Shown: piece after piece, positions 1-10,903 of the stretch | Layout of the letters: every line of letters begins with the position of its first letter | How positions within the stretch are numbered: position 1 is the first letter of the stretch | Origin: Limnephilus marmoratus | Lineage: Eukaryota; Arthropoda; Insecta; Trichoptera; Limnephilidae | Direction of reading: 5' to 3' | Assembly: GCA_917880885.1 (NCBI GenBank) | Contig: OU862917.1 | Coordinates: 53,180,727 to 53,244,726 of the forward strand | DNA length: 64,000 bases | The notes under the pieces: model-generated | Seen by the model: only the letters and a program-made list of their open reading frames with translations | What the model was told of the DNA's origin: nothing | The model's database searches: none | Position numbers and translations under genes: made by a program

Positions 1-87
1 TAACGGGTTAAAACACTATGCGATTTGACGTGCGAACGTGAATGAAGCGAGGAGGAGTGTGTGTTAAATTAAATATATGAAGAAACC

Positions 88-725
88 TGAGGTTACAGTG
101 ACCTTGCAACGCATGCCGGGTACCCGTTGTATATAATGTTATAATAAAGTGCAGGCATTTGCAAGGCGCTTGCATAATAATATAGTTTCCCCGAACTTGG
201 AATGGAACCATCCCCGAGGTTACATTGATCTTGCAACGCATGCCGGGTACCCGTAGTATATAATTTTATAATATAGTGGAGGCGTTTGCAAGGCGCTTGC
301 GTTATAATGTAGTTTCCCGGAACTTGGAATGGAACCATTACAGTTAAGTTTACCCCGAGGTGACAGTGATATTGCAACGCATGCCGGGTACCCGTTGTAT
401 ATAATGTACTGTAGTGCTGGCGCTTGCAATAAAACGTAATTTCCCAGGAATTGGGATGGAACCTTTACAGTTAAGTAAAGTTGTCCCGGAGGTTACAGTG
501 CCTTGCAACGCATGCCGGGTACCCGTTGTATATAATGTTTTAATGTAGGGCAGGCGTTTGCAAGGCGCTTGCATTTTAATGTCGTTTCCCGGAACTTGGA
601 ATGGAACCATTACAGTTAAGTTGACCCGGAGGTTACAGTGCCTTGCAACGCATGCCGGGTACCCGTTTTATATAATGTTATTATATTTGCAAGGCGCTTG
701 CATTATAATGTAGTTTCCCAGGACT
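88..725. repeat. Minisatellite, ~125-145 bp unit, five copies
   Basis: Copies start near 88, 215, 357, 489 and 628. Each opens with GAGGTTACAGTGACC, followed by TTGCAACGCATGCCGGGTAC and a run ending in GGAATGGAACCATTACAG. A further single copy sits near 1706. The hairpin-capable CAACG...CGTTG segment resembles the 3' hairpin of the smaller Helitron-like elements at 38.3 and 52.4 kb. All frames open through the array arise from the repeat and are not genes. Confidence 0.85.
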
Positions 726-732
726 TGGGATT

Positions 733-2060
733 CTAGAGCTCACTATTGTATATAGAAACCAATGAATGGTTCCCGGGGCAGCGGTACCAATCTCACGTTC
801 AATGATTATCATTAAAATGCAAAATGCAAAAAAAGCGTTTTATTAATTTAATATTTTTCATTATAATTATCCCGTTCAACTTCGAGCAATTTTATTATAC
901 ATTTACAAAAAAAAAACATAAGCAAAATCATCAGATGAATCCAAATTGTTATGTGCAGGTAGGTACCTACGTAGATCCTATGTAGAATATAATTTAAGCT
1001 GTTGTTTAAAAAAAAATTTAAAATCTTCCTTTTTTAAAGTTAATCTTAACGTTTTGCGCAAGTTCTGTTCAAATTCAATTCGAGTTCTGTAATTATTTCC
1101 GTTTCCATAATAATTGGAAGGCTTTTGACCTCTCCAGCCAGATTCTTCCAACCCTTCGCCTTGCACCGCAGTTTGAGGAATAGATTCATACGTCCGTCAC
1201 TCCTGGCCACACTGTCCCCCATATTCCTAAAGACCCCTCATACGTTTTTCCTTCCCATATCTTCTTCTCCTTCCTTTCCCTTAAAAAACCCACCCCATAG
1301 CATCCTCAAAGATGACACAGGCCCCTAGGATTCAGAACGGGCTTTTTCTAGCGTTATTTCGTGATGCCAAAGCTCACTTTTGTATTCTGAAACTGTATGT
1401 ATTTGTCTAGGTCTTAGTGACGGATAGCCAGATTCTCCCAACCCTTCGCCTTGCACCGCAGTGTGAGGAATAGATTCATACGTCCGTTACTCCTGGCCAC
1501 ACTGACCCCCAGATTCCTACCAACCCCTCATACCTTATTCCTTCCCATATCTTCTTATCCTTCCTTTCCCTTAAAAAACCCTCCGCACAGCATCCTCAAA
1601 GATGACGTAGGCCCCTAGGGAAATTGTTTTCCTTGGAGCCTCCTGTGTGGAGCTAATGTAAAAAAAAAAGTTTAGCACTGCATAATTTCATCCTGAGTTA
1701 ACTCTGAGGTTGCAGTGACCTTGCAACGCATGCCGGGTACCCGTTGTATATAATATTATAATATTTGCAAGGCGCTTTCATTAAAATGTAGTTTCCCGGG
1801 ACTTGGGATGCTAGAGCTCACTATTGTATATAGAAACCAATGAATGGTTCCCGGGGCAGCGGTACCAATCTCACGTTCAATGATTATCATTAAAATGCAA
1901 AATACAAAAAAAAGCGTTATGTTAATTTAATATTTTTCATAATAATTATCCCGTTCAACTTCAAGCAATTTCGTTATACATTTACAAAAAAAATACATAA
2001 GCAAAATCATCAGATGATTTCGAGTAGTTATGTGCAGGAAGGTACCTGCATAGATTCAAA
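733..2060. repeat. Internal direct duplication, offset 1,078 bp
   Basis: The segment beginning CTAGAGCTCACTATTG at 733 recurs at 1811 and stays similar for about 250 bp, including the GTTCCCGGGGCAGCGGTACC block. Unit 2 carries the same block near 4631. The duplication is therefore a feature of unit 1. Confidence 0.75.
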
Positions 2061-2272
2061 AAGTGACCATCTGGAGTGATTATTTAATTTCATATCATTA
2101 AATATTTAAATGAAAGAATTCTGTTCCTAAGCCGGTAGGTACCTACCTAGTAAACCGCGAGAAAAATAATTTTGCTCTAGGTACCTACCCGTTTTCTCAA
2201 TAAAAATTGCGTCAACATTATGTATTTAGTTACTTTTCTTTCGATGGAAACGGTAGGTACCTGCCCCGTTAT
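957..2272. repeat. Cluster of GGTACC-centred palindromes
   Basis: Short palindromes of the form GTAGGTACCTAC, or one-arm variants, occur near 957, 2040, 2132, 2178 and 2252. A matching cluster lies in unit 2 (4850-5440). Function unknown; they may be hairpin-forming or protein-binding sites of the element. Confidence 0.6.
1118..1660 (+). repeat. Fragments of interspersed repeat R-A, two copies
   Basis: Two partial copies (about 1118-1330 and 1428-1660) share CCAGATTC...CCAACCCTTCGCC, a pyrimidine-rich stretch and CATCCTCAAAGATGAC. Fuller copies lie at 3.7-4.6, 27.0 (reverse), 39.7 and 61.0 kb. Unclassified; no coding frame. Confidence 0.6.
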
Positions 2273-3124
2273 AAATTGCATTTTTTTCATATGGCCAGTA
2301 ATTCAATACTCTCGGATAATTTGAGAACGCATTTTCGACATGAATTTTTCAGGAAATGTGTGATGTTTGTCAGCTTCTACTGACATATTTTATAAGAGAT
2401 GCTTATATTATATTGCTATCAAAAGATGCGTATTCCTCTACTCTATTAAATTTTTTAAAAATATCAAAGCAGAAATCGTTTTCTGGGCCGAAATTCCGTA
2501 TTCCCCAACCGAAACCGCTGAGAGGTCCGTTTCGCTAGCATAAACTGACATTTCAAATGTACATATAGCTGTCTCAGCATTCGCGAGCATGCAAAAAGAG
2601 ATGGGTTAATCCTGACCTGACTCGATATTCTTAGCATTTTAATTTGCATTGAAACTAATGGAAAAAGACATCTCTTGGTTTTTAATGCGAACTTGTCGGC
2701 GGGAAGTGTAACCGAGCCGAATTGAGTGAATTTATTAGAGTTCAAGTTTTCGCCGCCAGTTTTTTTCTTTAAATTTTGTAGGCCAAAAAACGCTTAATTT
2801 TTGTCGCAAAGTCAAAGTACTGAAACGTGCACTGAATTTTTTTTATCTGAAAGGGCGTAAGCGTCTTTTTCGTTTTTAAGCGACAATACGCCGTGAGGTA
2901 TTGGGGATCGAGGGGGAAAAGTGTCGATTATCGGATCACCAAAACGCGTTTTTTTGGAACGGCCGTTTGTATGAAATCCCGGTCCACACGCCTTGCTAGG
3001 CCAAATCGACCTCTGCGGTCGGTGAAACTGGACAGGCAGAGTGGTCGATTTTCGCCTGTACCCGGAGGGCTAAAAAAAAAAGTGAGTTTTCTTGACCTAC
3101 CCCAAAACCAAACAATACTATATA

Positions 3125-3152
3125 CTAGCGGGGCCCGTTGCAAAAATGCAAC
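3125..3152 (-). other. Helitron-type 3' terminus: CTAG plus hairpin
   Basis: On the minus strand this reads a 6-bp stem GTTGCA/TGCAAC with a 4-base loop (3137-3152), then GGGCCCCG and terminal CTAG (3125-3128), followed by T. A short hairpin upstream of CTRR with insertion at A/T is the known Helitron 3' signature. It marks the junction of the two units, with about 10 AT-only bases between them. Confidence 0.6.
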
Positions 3153-3237
3153 TAACGGGTTAAAAAATTATGCGATTTGCGTGTGAACGTGGATGAAGCG
3201 AGGAGGAGTGTGTGTTAAATTAAATATATGAAGAAAC

Positions 3238-3690
3238 CTGAAGTTACAGTGACCTTGCAACGCATGCCGTGTACCCGTTGTATATAATGTTATGTAGTGC
3301 AGCGCTTGCATTAAAATGTAATTTCCCAGGAATTTGAATAGAACCATTACAGTTAAGTTGACCATGAGGTTACAGTGACCTTGCAACGCATGCCGAGCAA
3401 CCGTTGTATATCATTTTATATATTGCAGGCACTTGCTTTAAAATGTTATTTCCCGGGAATGGGGATGGAACCATTACAGTTAAGTTGACCCCGAGGTTAC
3501 AGTGACCTTGCAACGCATGCCGGGAACCCGTTGTATATAATGTTATAATATAGTGCAGACGTTTGCAAGGCGCTTGCATTATAATGTAGTTTCCCGGAAC
3601 TTGGAATGGAACCGTTACAGTTAAGTTGACCCCGAGGTTACAGTGATCTTGCAACGCATGCCGGGTAACCGTTGTATATAATGTTATGTA
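3238..3690. repeat. Minisatellite in unit 2, four copies
   Basis: Same ~125-145 bp unit as 88-725, with copies near 3240, 3366, 3491 and 3634. Copy number differs from unit 1 (four against five), so the array has expanded or contracted since the units separated. Confidence 0.8.
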
Positions 3691-3694
3691 GAAA

Positions 3695-4600
3695 TAAAAA
3701 TCCCCAAAGATGACCTTTATTGGATAACCAACACTCATGCCGTAGGTCACCCTAAGTGGTTCGATACGTTTGGTGATTTAGTAGGGGTGCCCGGATTTAT
3801 GGGGTGAGGTTTGTCTAGGTCTTGGAGGCGGATGACCAGGACACACTGAACCCCAGATTCCTACCCACCCCTTAAACCCTTTTCCTTCTCAGAACTCTCA
3901 TCTCCTTCTTTGCCTTAAAAAACCCTCCATCCAGCATCTCCAAAGATGACATGACCGTGAGGGAAATTATTTTCCTCAGGGTCTCCTGTATGGAGCTTTT
4001 TCCTCCCCCCCTCTCGCGCCTCATTAATTCATTCCCGGTACATTTAGTTTTCAAAAAGCGAGAAATGTGCACCTACTTCGGTCGCCCGGTTCATTATTGT
4101 ATCCCGATTGATCATTATTGTATTCAGAAACCATCGCGGGAATGCACACATCAAATTCCAAAAGTCTCATCGCAATCGGATGAACCAACACCGCTGTCAA
4201 AGGTCACCTAAGTGGTTCGCTACGTTTGATGACTTAGCAGGGGTGCCCGGGTTCATGGGATGAGGTTTGTCTCGGTCTTGGTGGCGGATACGTTTGACCT
4301 ACCACTGCATGGCGGGCTGAATTGGAGGAGACTGATTGAGGGAGGCTTTTTATCTCTCCAGCCAGATTCTCCCAACCCTTCGCCTCGCACCGCAGTGTGA
4401 GGAATAGATTCATACGTCCGTTACTCCTGGCCACACTGACCCCCAGATTCCTACCCACCCCTCATACCCTTTTCCTTCTTATATCTTCTTCTCCTTTCTT
4501 TCCCTCAAAAAACCCTCCACACAGCATCCTCAAAGATGACATAGGCCCCTAGGGAAATTGTTTTCCTCGGTGCCTCCTGTGTGGAGCTAATGTAAAAAAA
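3695..4600 (+). repeat. Interspersed repeat R-A, two nested copies
   Basis: Two overlapping copies (about 3700-3985 and 4195-4600) carry the GGTCACCCTAAGTGGTTCG block, GTGCCCGG and the CATCCTCAAAGATGACAT tail. Parallel copies elsewhere in the window show this is a separate family lying inside the Helitron-like unit. Confidence 0.6.
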
Positions 4601-4844
4601 AAGTTTAGCAATGCATAATTTCATGATGCCAGAGCTCACTATTGTATATAGAAACCAATGAATGGTTCCCGGGGCGGCGATACCAATTCCACGTTGAATG
4701 ATTATCATTAAAATACAAAATACAAAAAAAGCGGTATGCAAATTTAATATTTTTGAAAAAAATTATACCATTCCACTTCAAGCAATTTTATTATACATTT
4801 ACAAAAAAATCGTAAGCAATATCATCAGATTTTGAGTTGTTATG

Positions 4845-5445
4845 TGCATGTAGGTACCTGCATAGATTCTATGTAGAGGTACCTGCACATACGTAAAAAA
4901 AACATATGAAATATATTTAGGCTGGGTTTTTCAAAAAATTTATTTAAAAATCTTCAATTTTTCATGTTAATTTTAACGTTCTGTGAAAGTTCTGTTCAAA
5001 TTCTATTCAAGTTCCGTAATTATTTCTGTTTTGAAATAATAGTTTAAATAAATAATAATAAATATTATAAGTTTTGAAGATAATTGAATAAATAAAAACC
5101 GCACATTACGTGAAAATGAACTTTACTAATTTAAAAATAACATTCATACCAACAGTGGTTATCCAGAAGCAACCTCCGTGTTCCTACATATTTCAAAAAT
5201 TACCATCTTGGATGATTTTTTTCATTTCATATCATTAATTTTCGATTTAACATTTAAAGGAAAAAATCTCGTAAGATGGTTCCTACCTAGTACATACCGA
5301 GAAAAATAATGTTGGTGTAGGTACCTACTTACGCGTTTTCTCAATAAATACTTAGCGAATTAGCAATAATTCAATAGAACGGTAGGTACCTACCGCGATT
5401 TTCTGCATTTAAATCATTCACATTTTTAACGCCAGTACCTACCTC
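4845..5445. repeat. GGTACC palindrome cluster of unit 2
   Basis: Palindromic or half-palindromic GTAGGTACCTAC motifs lie near 4851, 4878, 5318, 5382 and 5432, at equivalent positions to the unit 1 cluster. The surrounding sequence has diverged more than the motifs appear to have. Confidence 0.55.
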
Positions 5446-6071
5446 GAGTTTATATTAACTGGCTGGAAAATTATGCATTGTTGATGATAGATCGATTTCA
5501 GAAAATGTCAGAAAAATTTCAATATTTGATGCAATATAGTGTAACATTTTAAATGGGAAGCTACACATGTTTTAATTTAAAAAGTTTCTTAAACTTGTAT
5601 ACCTTCTATTTAATCAAAAACATTTCGTGCAAAATGTTTGTTTTCGCCGCAATCTAAGTTCCCGCAAAGGGCCTTTAAAATGTCAATTTTTCTCCGCTCT
5701 TTTCGAAAACGCCGTTAAAAAAATTCGAATAAATCCCTAGAAAAATCAGTTTTGTATGGGAAATCTCTTTACTAAACGATTCGACGTTTTTTAACGGGTG
5801 AACCTGTCGGCGAGAAATATAACTGAGGTCGAATTTCTTCGTCGGTGAGAGATCTAATTGTAGTTTTCGCCGTTTGGGAGCGCTGTTAACCCTGCGTCAA
5901 CTTTTTTATATGAAATCTGGTCTGACCCGCAGAGAACGCCGTCCGTGCCCCCTTTCGGGCCAAATTGATCTCTGCGGTCGGCGAAACTCGAGGAGCGGAG
6001 GTCGATTATCGCCTGCGGGTCGAGGCGGGCGACGGAAATCGAAAGGGCGTAAGCGTCTTTTTCGTTTTTAA

Positions 6072-6076
6072 GCGAC
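6072..6076. other. Target-site duplication GCGAC (left)
   Basis: GCGAC directly precedes the 5' LTR and is repeated at 11129-11133 directly after the 3' LTR. The empty site in unit 1 (2880-2884) has a single GCGAC. Confidence 0.95.
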
Positions 6077-6301
6077 TGTGAGAGAGGTTTTAGGGTGGCA
6101 CACCTGTTTCCGGCCATACAAGAGCGAGACAGGTGATCCCGCATATAAAAGGAGATGCAGGCCTCTCCTCACTCTCTTTTTCCAACCGCCAACACGTTAG
6201 TTAGGACGTATTTATAGCCATTACTTATAATAAATATCCATATCGCCAATACGCGCATTATTTATAAATAACCTCGCCTACACTCGAGTCTGTATTTAAC
6301 A
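6077..6301 (+). repeat. 5' LTR of Ty3/gypsy element (225 bp)
   Basis: Runs from TGTGAGAG to TTTAACA and appears identical to 10904-11128. A TATAAAA box lies at 6144-6150 and an AATAAA polyadenylation signal at 6229-6234, giving a short U3-R-U5 layout. Identity of the LTRs implies a very recent insertion. Confidence 0.95.
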
Positions 6302-6302
6302 G

Positions 6303-6320
6303 TGGCGCAGCCTACGGTAC
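6303..6320 (+). other. Primer-binding site and untranslated leader
   Basis: One base after the 5' LTR the sequence reads TGGCGCAGCC, starting with the TGG that pairs with the CCA end of a tRNA primer. I do not assign the tRNA. The leader continues to the proposed gag start at 6770 with no separate conserved frame. Confidence 0.7.
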
Positions 6321-6769
6321 ACGATTCTGACAATACGGCAGATCGCGAAAAGAATCGACGCGCAAAAAAATTTGGCACAAAAATTTGGCAAAATACGCGG
6401 TAACATTATTATTTCGGGTCGGTAAGAAAGGCCGGACCGAAATTATTCCAACACTTCACTGCAAGGAGTGAAGTGCAAGAAGACACTGGAGCCAGCCAGC
6501 TTTTCGGAAGGGGGAAGCACGGGAGGTCCAGCGTCAATCGGCATCTCTGAGGGTCAAGGATCGGAGATCCAGGTCGCAGGAGTGATCTGGGGTAGCCATC
6601 GGTGTTACTGTGTGACGGGTCTGGAAGGAGCCATCAATTCACAGGGTCAAGGAGCAGTTTCCGGAGCAGGGTCCAGGGAGCAGACGGCAGAAGAAGAAGC
6701 CTCATTGGGAAGTTTTTGTTTTTTCTGTTTTCTTTCTCTCTATTTGGGTACCTTCTGGGCATTGGGAAC

Positions 6770-9700
6770 ATGGAGTTTCGAGGATTGGAGTCCTTCAGTT
6801 TGCGTGACGGGAACTGGGAGAACTTCAAAGTCCGCCTCGAACAATTTCTCCTCGTGAATGATGAAAAGTTTGCATCGGATGATAAAAAAAGGGCTATTTT
6901 CCTGAATGCATTGAAAGATGATTGTTTTTCCTTATTGGTTAATTTGTGCATTCCTAAAAAGGTAACAGATATTAAGTTAGAAGATTTGATATCTAAACTT
7001 GATGAGTATTGTTGTTCAACGAAATGTTTTTTTGAAGAGAGATCTAAGTTTTACAGTGCTAAACAAAGAAATGACGAATCAATCCGTGAGTTTGCAGTGC
7101 GGTTAAAGTCTCTTTCTACTAATTGCAAATTTGGGAATAGTTTATCAGTAAATTTAAGGGATTTCTTTGTTTTAGGTTGTAAACCAGGAAAGGTAAGGGA
7201 AAAATTATTTCTCGAGGGTGAATTACACTCGTTCGAAAAATGTTTACAAGTCGCCGAGTGCATTGACCTCGTAGCTTCAACTCAAGCGCAGTCCCGAGTT
7301 GATAATACGGTTTACGCTAATGTACAGCTCAAGGCCGGTCGACTCTCTTTTAATAATTCGCGTGTGAAAGACAGAGACGTGAAGCGTTTCGGGCATAGCA
7401 ACAGGGCACGGTCACAGTCGCCAGCGAACGCTGTGAAACAAAATTGTACCGTTTGTGGTCACAATAATCACATCGCGACGGAATGTAGATATAAAAATTA
7501 TTTATGTAAAATTTGCAGTACGAAGGGTCATCTCGCAAAACAGTGCAAGCGTTCCTCAACACGTAAGAGTGTGAATACTTTGTTGTCGGACACAAAGTTG
7601 GGTGAAGTTAATAGTGTCGAACCATTTTTTATTGAAGTTTCACTAGACGGGATCAAGAGTAAATTCATGGTAGATTCTGGAGCATCTTGTTGCGTAATTT
7701 CCAAGGAGTGTTATTTCAGTAAATTCAGTAGAATCAAGCTAGTGCACGAAGACATTAGTCTACGGGGTTTTGACAATACGCTCGTGAAAGTGGTAGGTAC
7801 AATTACGCCACAAGTGGAATTTAACGGTCAGTGTCACAATTTGAAATTTGTTGTTGTCACAAGTGCTTCGTTATCGATAGTGGGGCGTGATTTTATGAAT
7901 CTTTTTAACGTCGGGATTAACGGAATCGTAAACAGTATAAAACAGAATACTTTGAAGCAGCGATTAGTAAAAAAATTCCCGGAAGTTTTTACGGATAAAC
8001 TAGGAAAATTTAATAAGTACGAAGTGAATTTAACTTTGGAAGAGACCGCTATTCCGATATTTCGTAATCACAGAGTTATGCCGTTCGCTTTGAAAGAAAA
8101 AGTCGAAAGGGAGTTAGAAAGTTTACTGTCAGACGGTATTATAGAACAAGTCCAGTTTAGTGAGGTTGCAAGTCCAATTGTTCCAGTAATTAAGAAAAAC
8201 GGTAGTATTAGATTATGTGGTGATTATAAATCGACAGTGAATAATCAGTTATTAGTTGACAAATATCCATTACCTAGGATAGAGGAGCTATTAACGAAAG
8301 TAAATGGTGGGAAAGTTTTTGCAAAAATCGATCTTAAATCGGCGTATAGTCAATTTGTTTTAAAAAAGGAGTGTAGGCGTTTTACAACAATCAATACCCA
8401 TTTAGGATTGTTTCAGTATAAGCGGTTAGTGTACGGGTTATCTCCCGCGCCAGCTATATTTGCAAAGGCAATGGCAAATTGTTTGTCAGGATTACAGAAC
8501 ATGACGTTTTATTTGGATGATATTATCGTGATAGGGGAAGACGAAGACGATTTAGAGAAAAACGTATGTGTCGTGTTAGAAAGGTTGAAACATTGTAATC
8601 TAACAGTGAATAGTGACAAGTGTGAATTCAATTTAAAAGTTATTGAGTTTTTAGGTTATAAAATAAGTGAACAAGGGATTCAACCGTGTGAACGGAATAA
8701 AGAAGCCATTTTAAATGCACCAGCACCTAGTGATTTAAATAATTTAAGAAGTTTATTAGGTATGATTAGTTATTATCGTAATTTTATTCCAAATATGGCA
8801 AATATATTGTCACCATTATACGAATTACTTAAAAAAGATGTTAAGTTTCAATGGGGTACGGAACAAGAAAATAGTTTTGCGATAATTAAAAGAATATTAA
8901 CTTCGGATAGGATTTTAACGCATTTTGACGAAAATATACCTGTGAAACTTGTCACAGATGGTAGTTTTAATGGGGTAGCAGCAACATTACTTCATAGGTT
9001 TCAAAATGGCGTAGAAAGACCGATTGGGTTCGCAAGCAGAACTTTAACTAAAGCGGAAAAGAATTATTCTATTCTAGATATTGAAGCAACAGCAATTATT
9101 TTTGGAATTAAGAAGTTTTATCAATATTTGTACGGCAGAGAATTTATTTTAGTTGTGGATAATCAGCCGTTAGTGAGAATTTTAGGTGAAAATAAAGAAG
9201 TACCTAAGATTGCCGCGTCAAGGTTACAGAGATATGCTATTATGTTAGGTTCGTTTAATTTTAAAATTGAATATGTAAAATCGAAAAATAATTGTTCAGA
9301 CTTTCTGAGCAGGTGTCCGATTGAAAAGGTTAGCTGTGAAGATGAGATAGAGTCTGATTACATTAATTATTTCGAGAATAATGGGTTTAATTTGTCTTTA
9401 GACGTGATAAAAAGCGAAACCGAAAAGGATGATGTGTTAGGTCAAGTAAAAAATTTTCTTATCGAAGGTTGGCCAGCATCAGTAAAAAAGGCACAAAGTG
9501 GTAACTGTATTAGAATTTTTTGGGAAAAAAGGTTAGAATTGTCTTTGATAAATGGGTGTGTTTTATATCAACATAGGGTTGTTGTACCTGAGTCTTTAAG
9601 ACAAGAGGTTTTAAAGATGTTACATAGATCTCATTTAGGGGTTTTTAAGACTAAAGGTATTGCAAAAAGCTTTGTCTGGTGGCCAAAAATTAATCAAGAT

Positions 9701-10729
9701 TTGGAGAAAATAACGGAAAATTGTAGAGATTGTTTAGAAATTAAACCAGAATCACAAAAGAGTTCTTTAGCAGTGTGGCCATATGAACCTGAAGTATGGT
9801 TCAGGGTACATATTGATCATGGTAGTTTGTATAACAAAAATTTTTTAGTGGTGGTAGACTCTTCTTCAAAGTGGATTGAGTGTCTGGAAGTAAACAGTCT
9901 GTCTTCAAAAGAAAATATCGAAATACTTCATAGATTATTTTCGCAATTTGGTTTTCCTGCAACTTTAGTTAGTGATAATGGTACGTGTTTTTGTTCTGAG
10001 GATTTTGAAAATTTTTGTAAGAAAAATGGGATAGAACATATCACTAGTCCAGTCAATCACCCTAGTAGCAACGGGCAAGCTGAAGCTACAGTAAAGACTT
10101 GTAAAAATTTCCTTAAAAAAATTTGTAAACATAATGGATTTCCTTCAGATTATAAAGAAAAGTTAGGTAACTTTTTAGCAGACTATAGGAATACAGTTCA
10201 CGCAACAACAGGATGTGAGCCATCTGTATTATTAATGGGTAGAAAAATTAGAACAGTATTTGACTCTCTGATTCCAAGGAAAATTGAGGATAGAACGGGT
10301 AGTTCAGGTTCTACTCGACGAAACAAAGTAATAAAAAAGGTTACTCAGAGCCAAAACAATCAGAAAAGACAATATAAGGGTAGAGTTAAATCAGGTTTTA
10401 ATATAGGTCAGAAAGTAATGACTAGAGATTTCAGATCTCAGGGTAATAGGTTATGGGTCCCTGGGGTTATTGTGGATAAAAAAGGTAGTAAAATATATTT
10501 CATAAAAATTAACAAGTCTAATATGGTGTGGAAAAGACATTTAGACCAGCTAAAGGAATTACATGTTTCATGGCAGGAGGAAGATAACCAGGAATTCGCG
10601 TCTGACACGTTGGAATTGTCGACGGACGAATTAGATCTCTCCGGTATGTTACGTAATAGAAGTGTCTCTAATTCTGTTTCTCCATGTTTCAGGTCTAACC
10701 CATGGCAAGGAAGGCTTCGGCCCAGGTGA
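6770..10729 (+). CDS. Gag-pol polyprotein of Ty3/gypsy element
   Basis: One frame of about 1,319 residues; the open frame extends to 6602, but I choose the ATG at 6770 because a gag-like region (MEFRGLES) starts there and the upstream part is an unconserved hydrophobic stretch. Numbered from that Met: two CX2CX4HX4C zinc knuckles (226-239, 246-259); aspartic protease DSGA (D302) with a later VGRDF; reverse transcriptase with Asp521 and YLDD (581-584); RNase H with D730, E772 and D797; integrase with HHCC (H952, H955, C985, C988) and D1016, D1069, E1105, the last pair spaced as in D,D35E. The C-terminus keeps a GPY/F-like WVPGVIVD and a WKRHLDQL motif; no chromodomain is seen. No gag/pol frameshift or stop is needed. 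All catalytic residues are intact, so the protein is predicted to be functional. Confidence 0.95.
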   Translation: MEFRGLESFSLRDGNWENFKVRLEQFLLVNDEKFASDDKKRAIFLNALKDDCFSLLVNLCIPKKVTDIKLEDLISKLDEYCCSTKCFFEERSKFYSAKQRNDESIREFAVRLKSLSTNCKFGNSLSVNLRDFFVLGCKPGKVREKLFLEGELHSFEKCLQVAECIDLVASTQAQSRVDNTVYANVQLKAGRLSFNNSRVKDRDVKRFGHSNRARSQSPANAVKQNCTVCGHNNHIATECRYKNYLCKICSTKGHLAKQCKRSSTRKSVNTLLSDTKLGEVNSVEPFFIEVSLDGIKSKFMVDSGASCCVISKECYFSKFSRIKLVHEDISLRGFDNTLVKVVGTITPQVEFNGQCHNLKFVVVTSASLSIVGRDFMNLFNVGINGIVNSIKQNTLKQRLVKKFPEVFTDKLGKFNKYEVNLTLEETAIPIFRNHRVMPFALKEKVERELESLLSDGIIEQVQFSEVASPIVPVIKKNGSIRLCGDYKSTVNNQLLVDKYPLPRIEELLTKVNGGKVFAKIDLKSAYSQFVLKKECRRFTTINTHLGLFQYKRLVYGLSPAPAIFAKAMANCLSGLQNMTFYLDDIIVIGEDEDDLEKNVCVVLERLKHCNLTVNSDKCEFNLKVIEFLGYKISEQGIQPCERNKEAILNAPAPSDLNNLRSLLGMISYYRNFIPNMANILSPLYELLKKDVKFQWGTEQENSFAIIKRILTSDRILTHFDENIPVKLVTDGSFNGVAATLLHRFQNGVERPIGFASRTLTKAEKNYSILDIEATAIIFGIKKFYQYLYGREFILVVDNQPLVRILGENKEVPKIAASRLQRYAIMLGSFNFKIEYVKSKNNCSDFLSRCPIEKVSCEDEIESDYINYFENNGFNLSLDVIKSETEKDDVLGQVKNFLIEGWPASVKKAQSGNCIRIFWEKRLELSLINGCVLYQHRVVVPESLRQEVLKMLHRSHLGVFKTKGIAKSFVWWPKINQDLEKITENCRDCLEIKPESQKSSLAVWPYEPEVWFRVHIDHGSLYNKNFLVVVDSSSKWIECLEVNSLSSKENIEILHRLFSQFGFPATLVSDNGTCFCSEDFENFCKKNGIEHITSPVNHPSSNGQAEATVKTCKNFLKKICKHNGFPSDYKEKLGNFLADYRNTVHATTGCEPSVLLMGRKIRTVFDSLIPRKIEDRTGSSGSTRRNKVIKKVTQSQNNQKRQYKGRVKSGFNIGQKVMTRDFRSQGNRLWVPGVIVDKKGSKIYFIKINKSNMVWKRHLDQLKELHVSWQEEDNQEFASDTLELSTDELDLSGMLRNRSVSNSVSPCFRSNPWQGRLRPR

Positions 10730-10903
10730 CAGCACTTCGCAGTCGAAATGGACAGAAATGGACAGAAGGGAAACAGAAAGAACAAAAACAAATGTTTTGT
10801 TAATTTTAAATGTGAAATATGAAATATAAAATATATTGTATGAAATATGTAGCTATAGGTATCACTTATGTAGCCAGGATTCTCCCGTTTAAGTAGGGGA
10901 GGA
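10730..10903 (+). other. 3' untranslated region and polypurine tract
   Basis: About 160 AT-rich bases without a second frame follow the gag-pol stop. AAGTAGGGGAGGA (10891-10903) directly abuts the 3' LTR and fits the polypurine tract that primes plus-strand synthesis. Confidence 0.85.

Larger units (their letters stand above)
1..3114 (-). mobile_element. Helitron/Helentron-like element, unit 1
   Basis: The sequence from base 1 is repeated from base 3153 (TAACGGGTTAAAA, then long similarity), so the window opens inside a ~3.15 kb element whose first ~28 bases lie outside it. The next copy starts with a minus-strand CTAG terminus and hairpin, so the orientation is minus. The right end is where units 1 and 2 stop matching, after ACCCCAAAACCAAACA. 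No transposase or Rep/helicase frame is visible, so it is non-autonomous. It holds a minisatellite, an internal duplication and GGTACC palindromes. The minisatellite and terminal hairpin are typical of Helentron-like elements; the class is inferred from ends and architecture only. Confidence 0.6.

Noticed and set aside
8..610. Several overlapping minus-strand open frames of 69-94 residues
   Set aside because: They share the same repeated peptides because they translate the ~130-bp minisatellite; frame changes from copy to copy.
2893..3186. 97-residue frame in unit 1, with a similar frame at 11142-11387 in unit 2
   Set aside because: The two copies are near-identical DNA, so similarity of the peptides is no evidence of coding; the opposite strand is open as well and no domain is seen.
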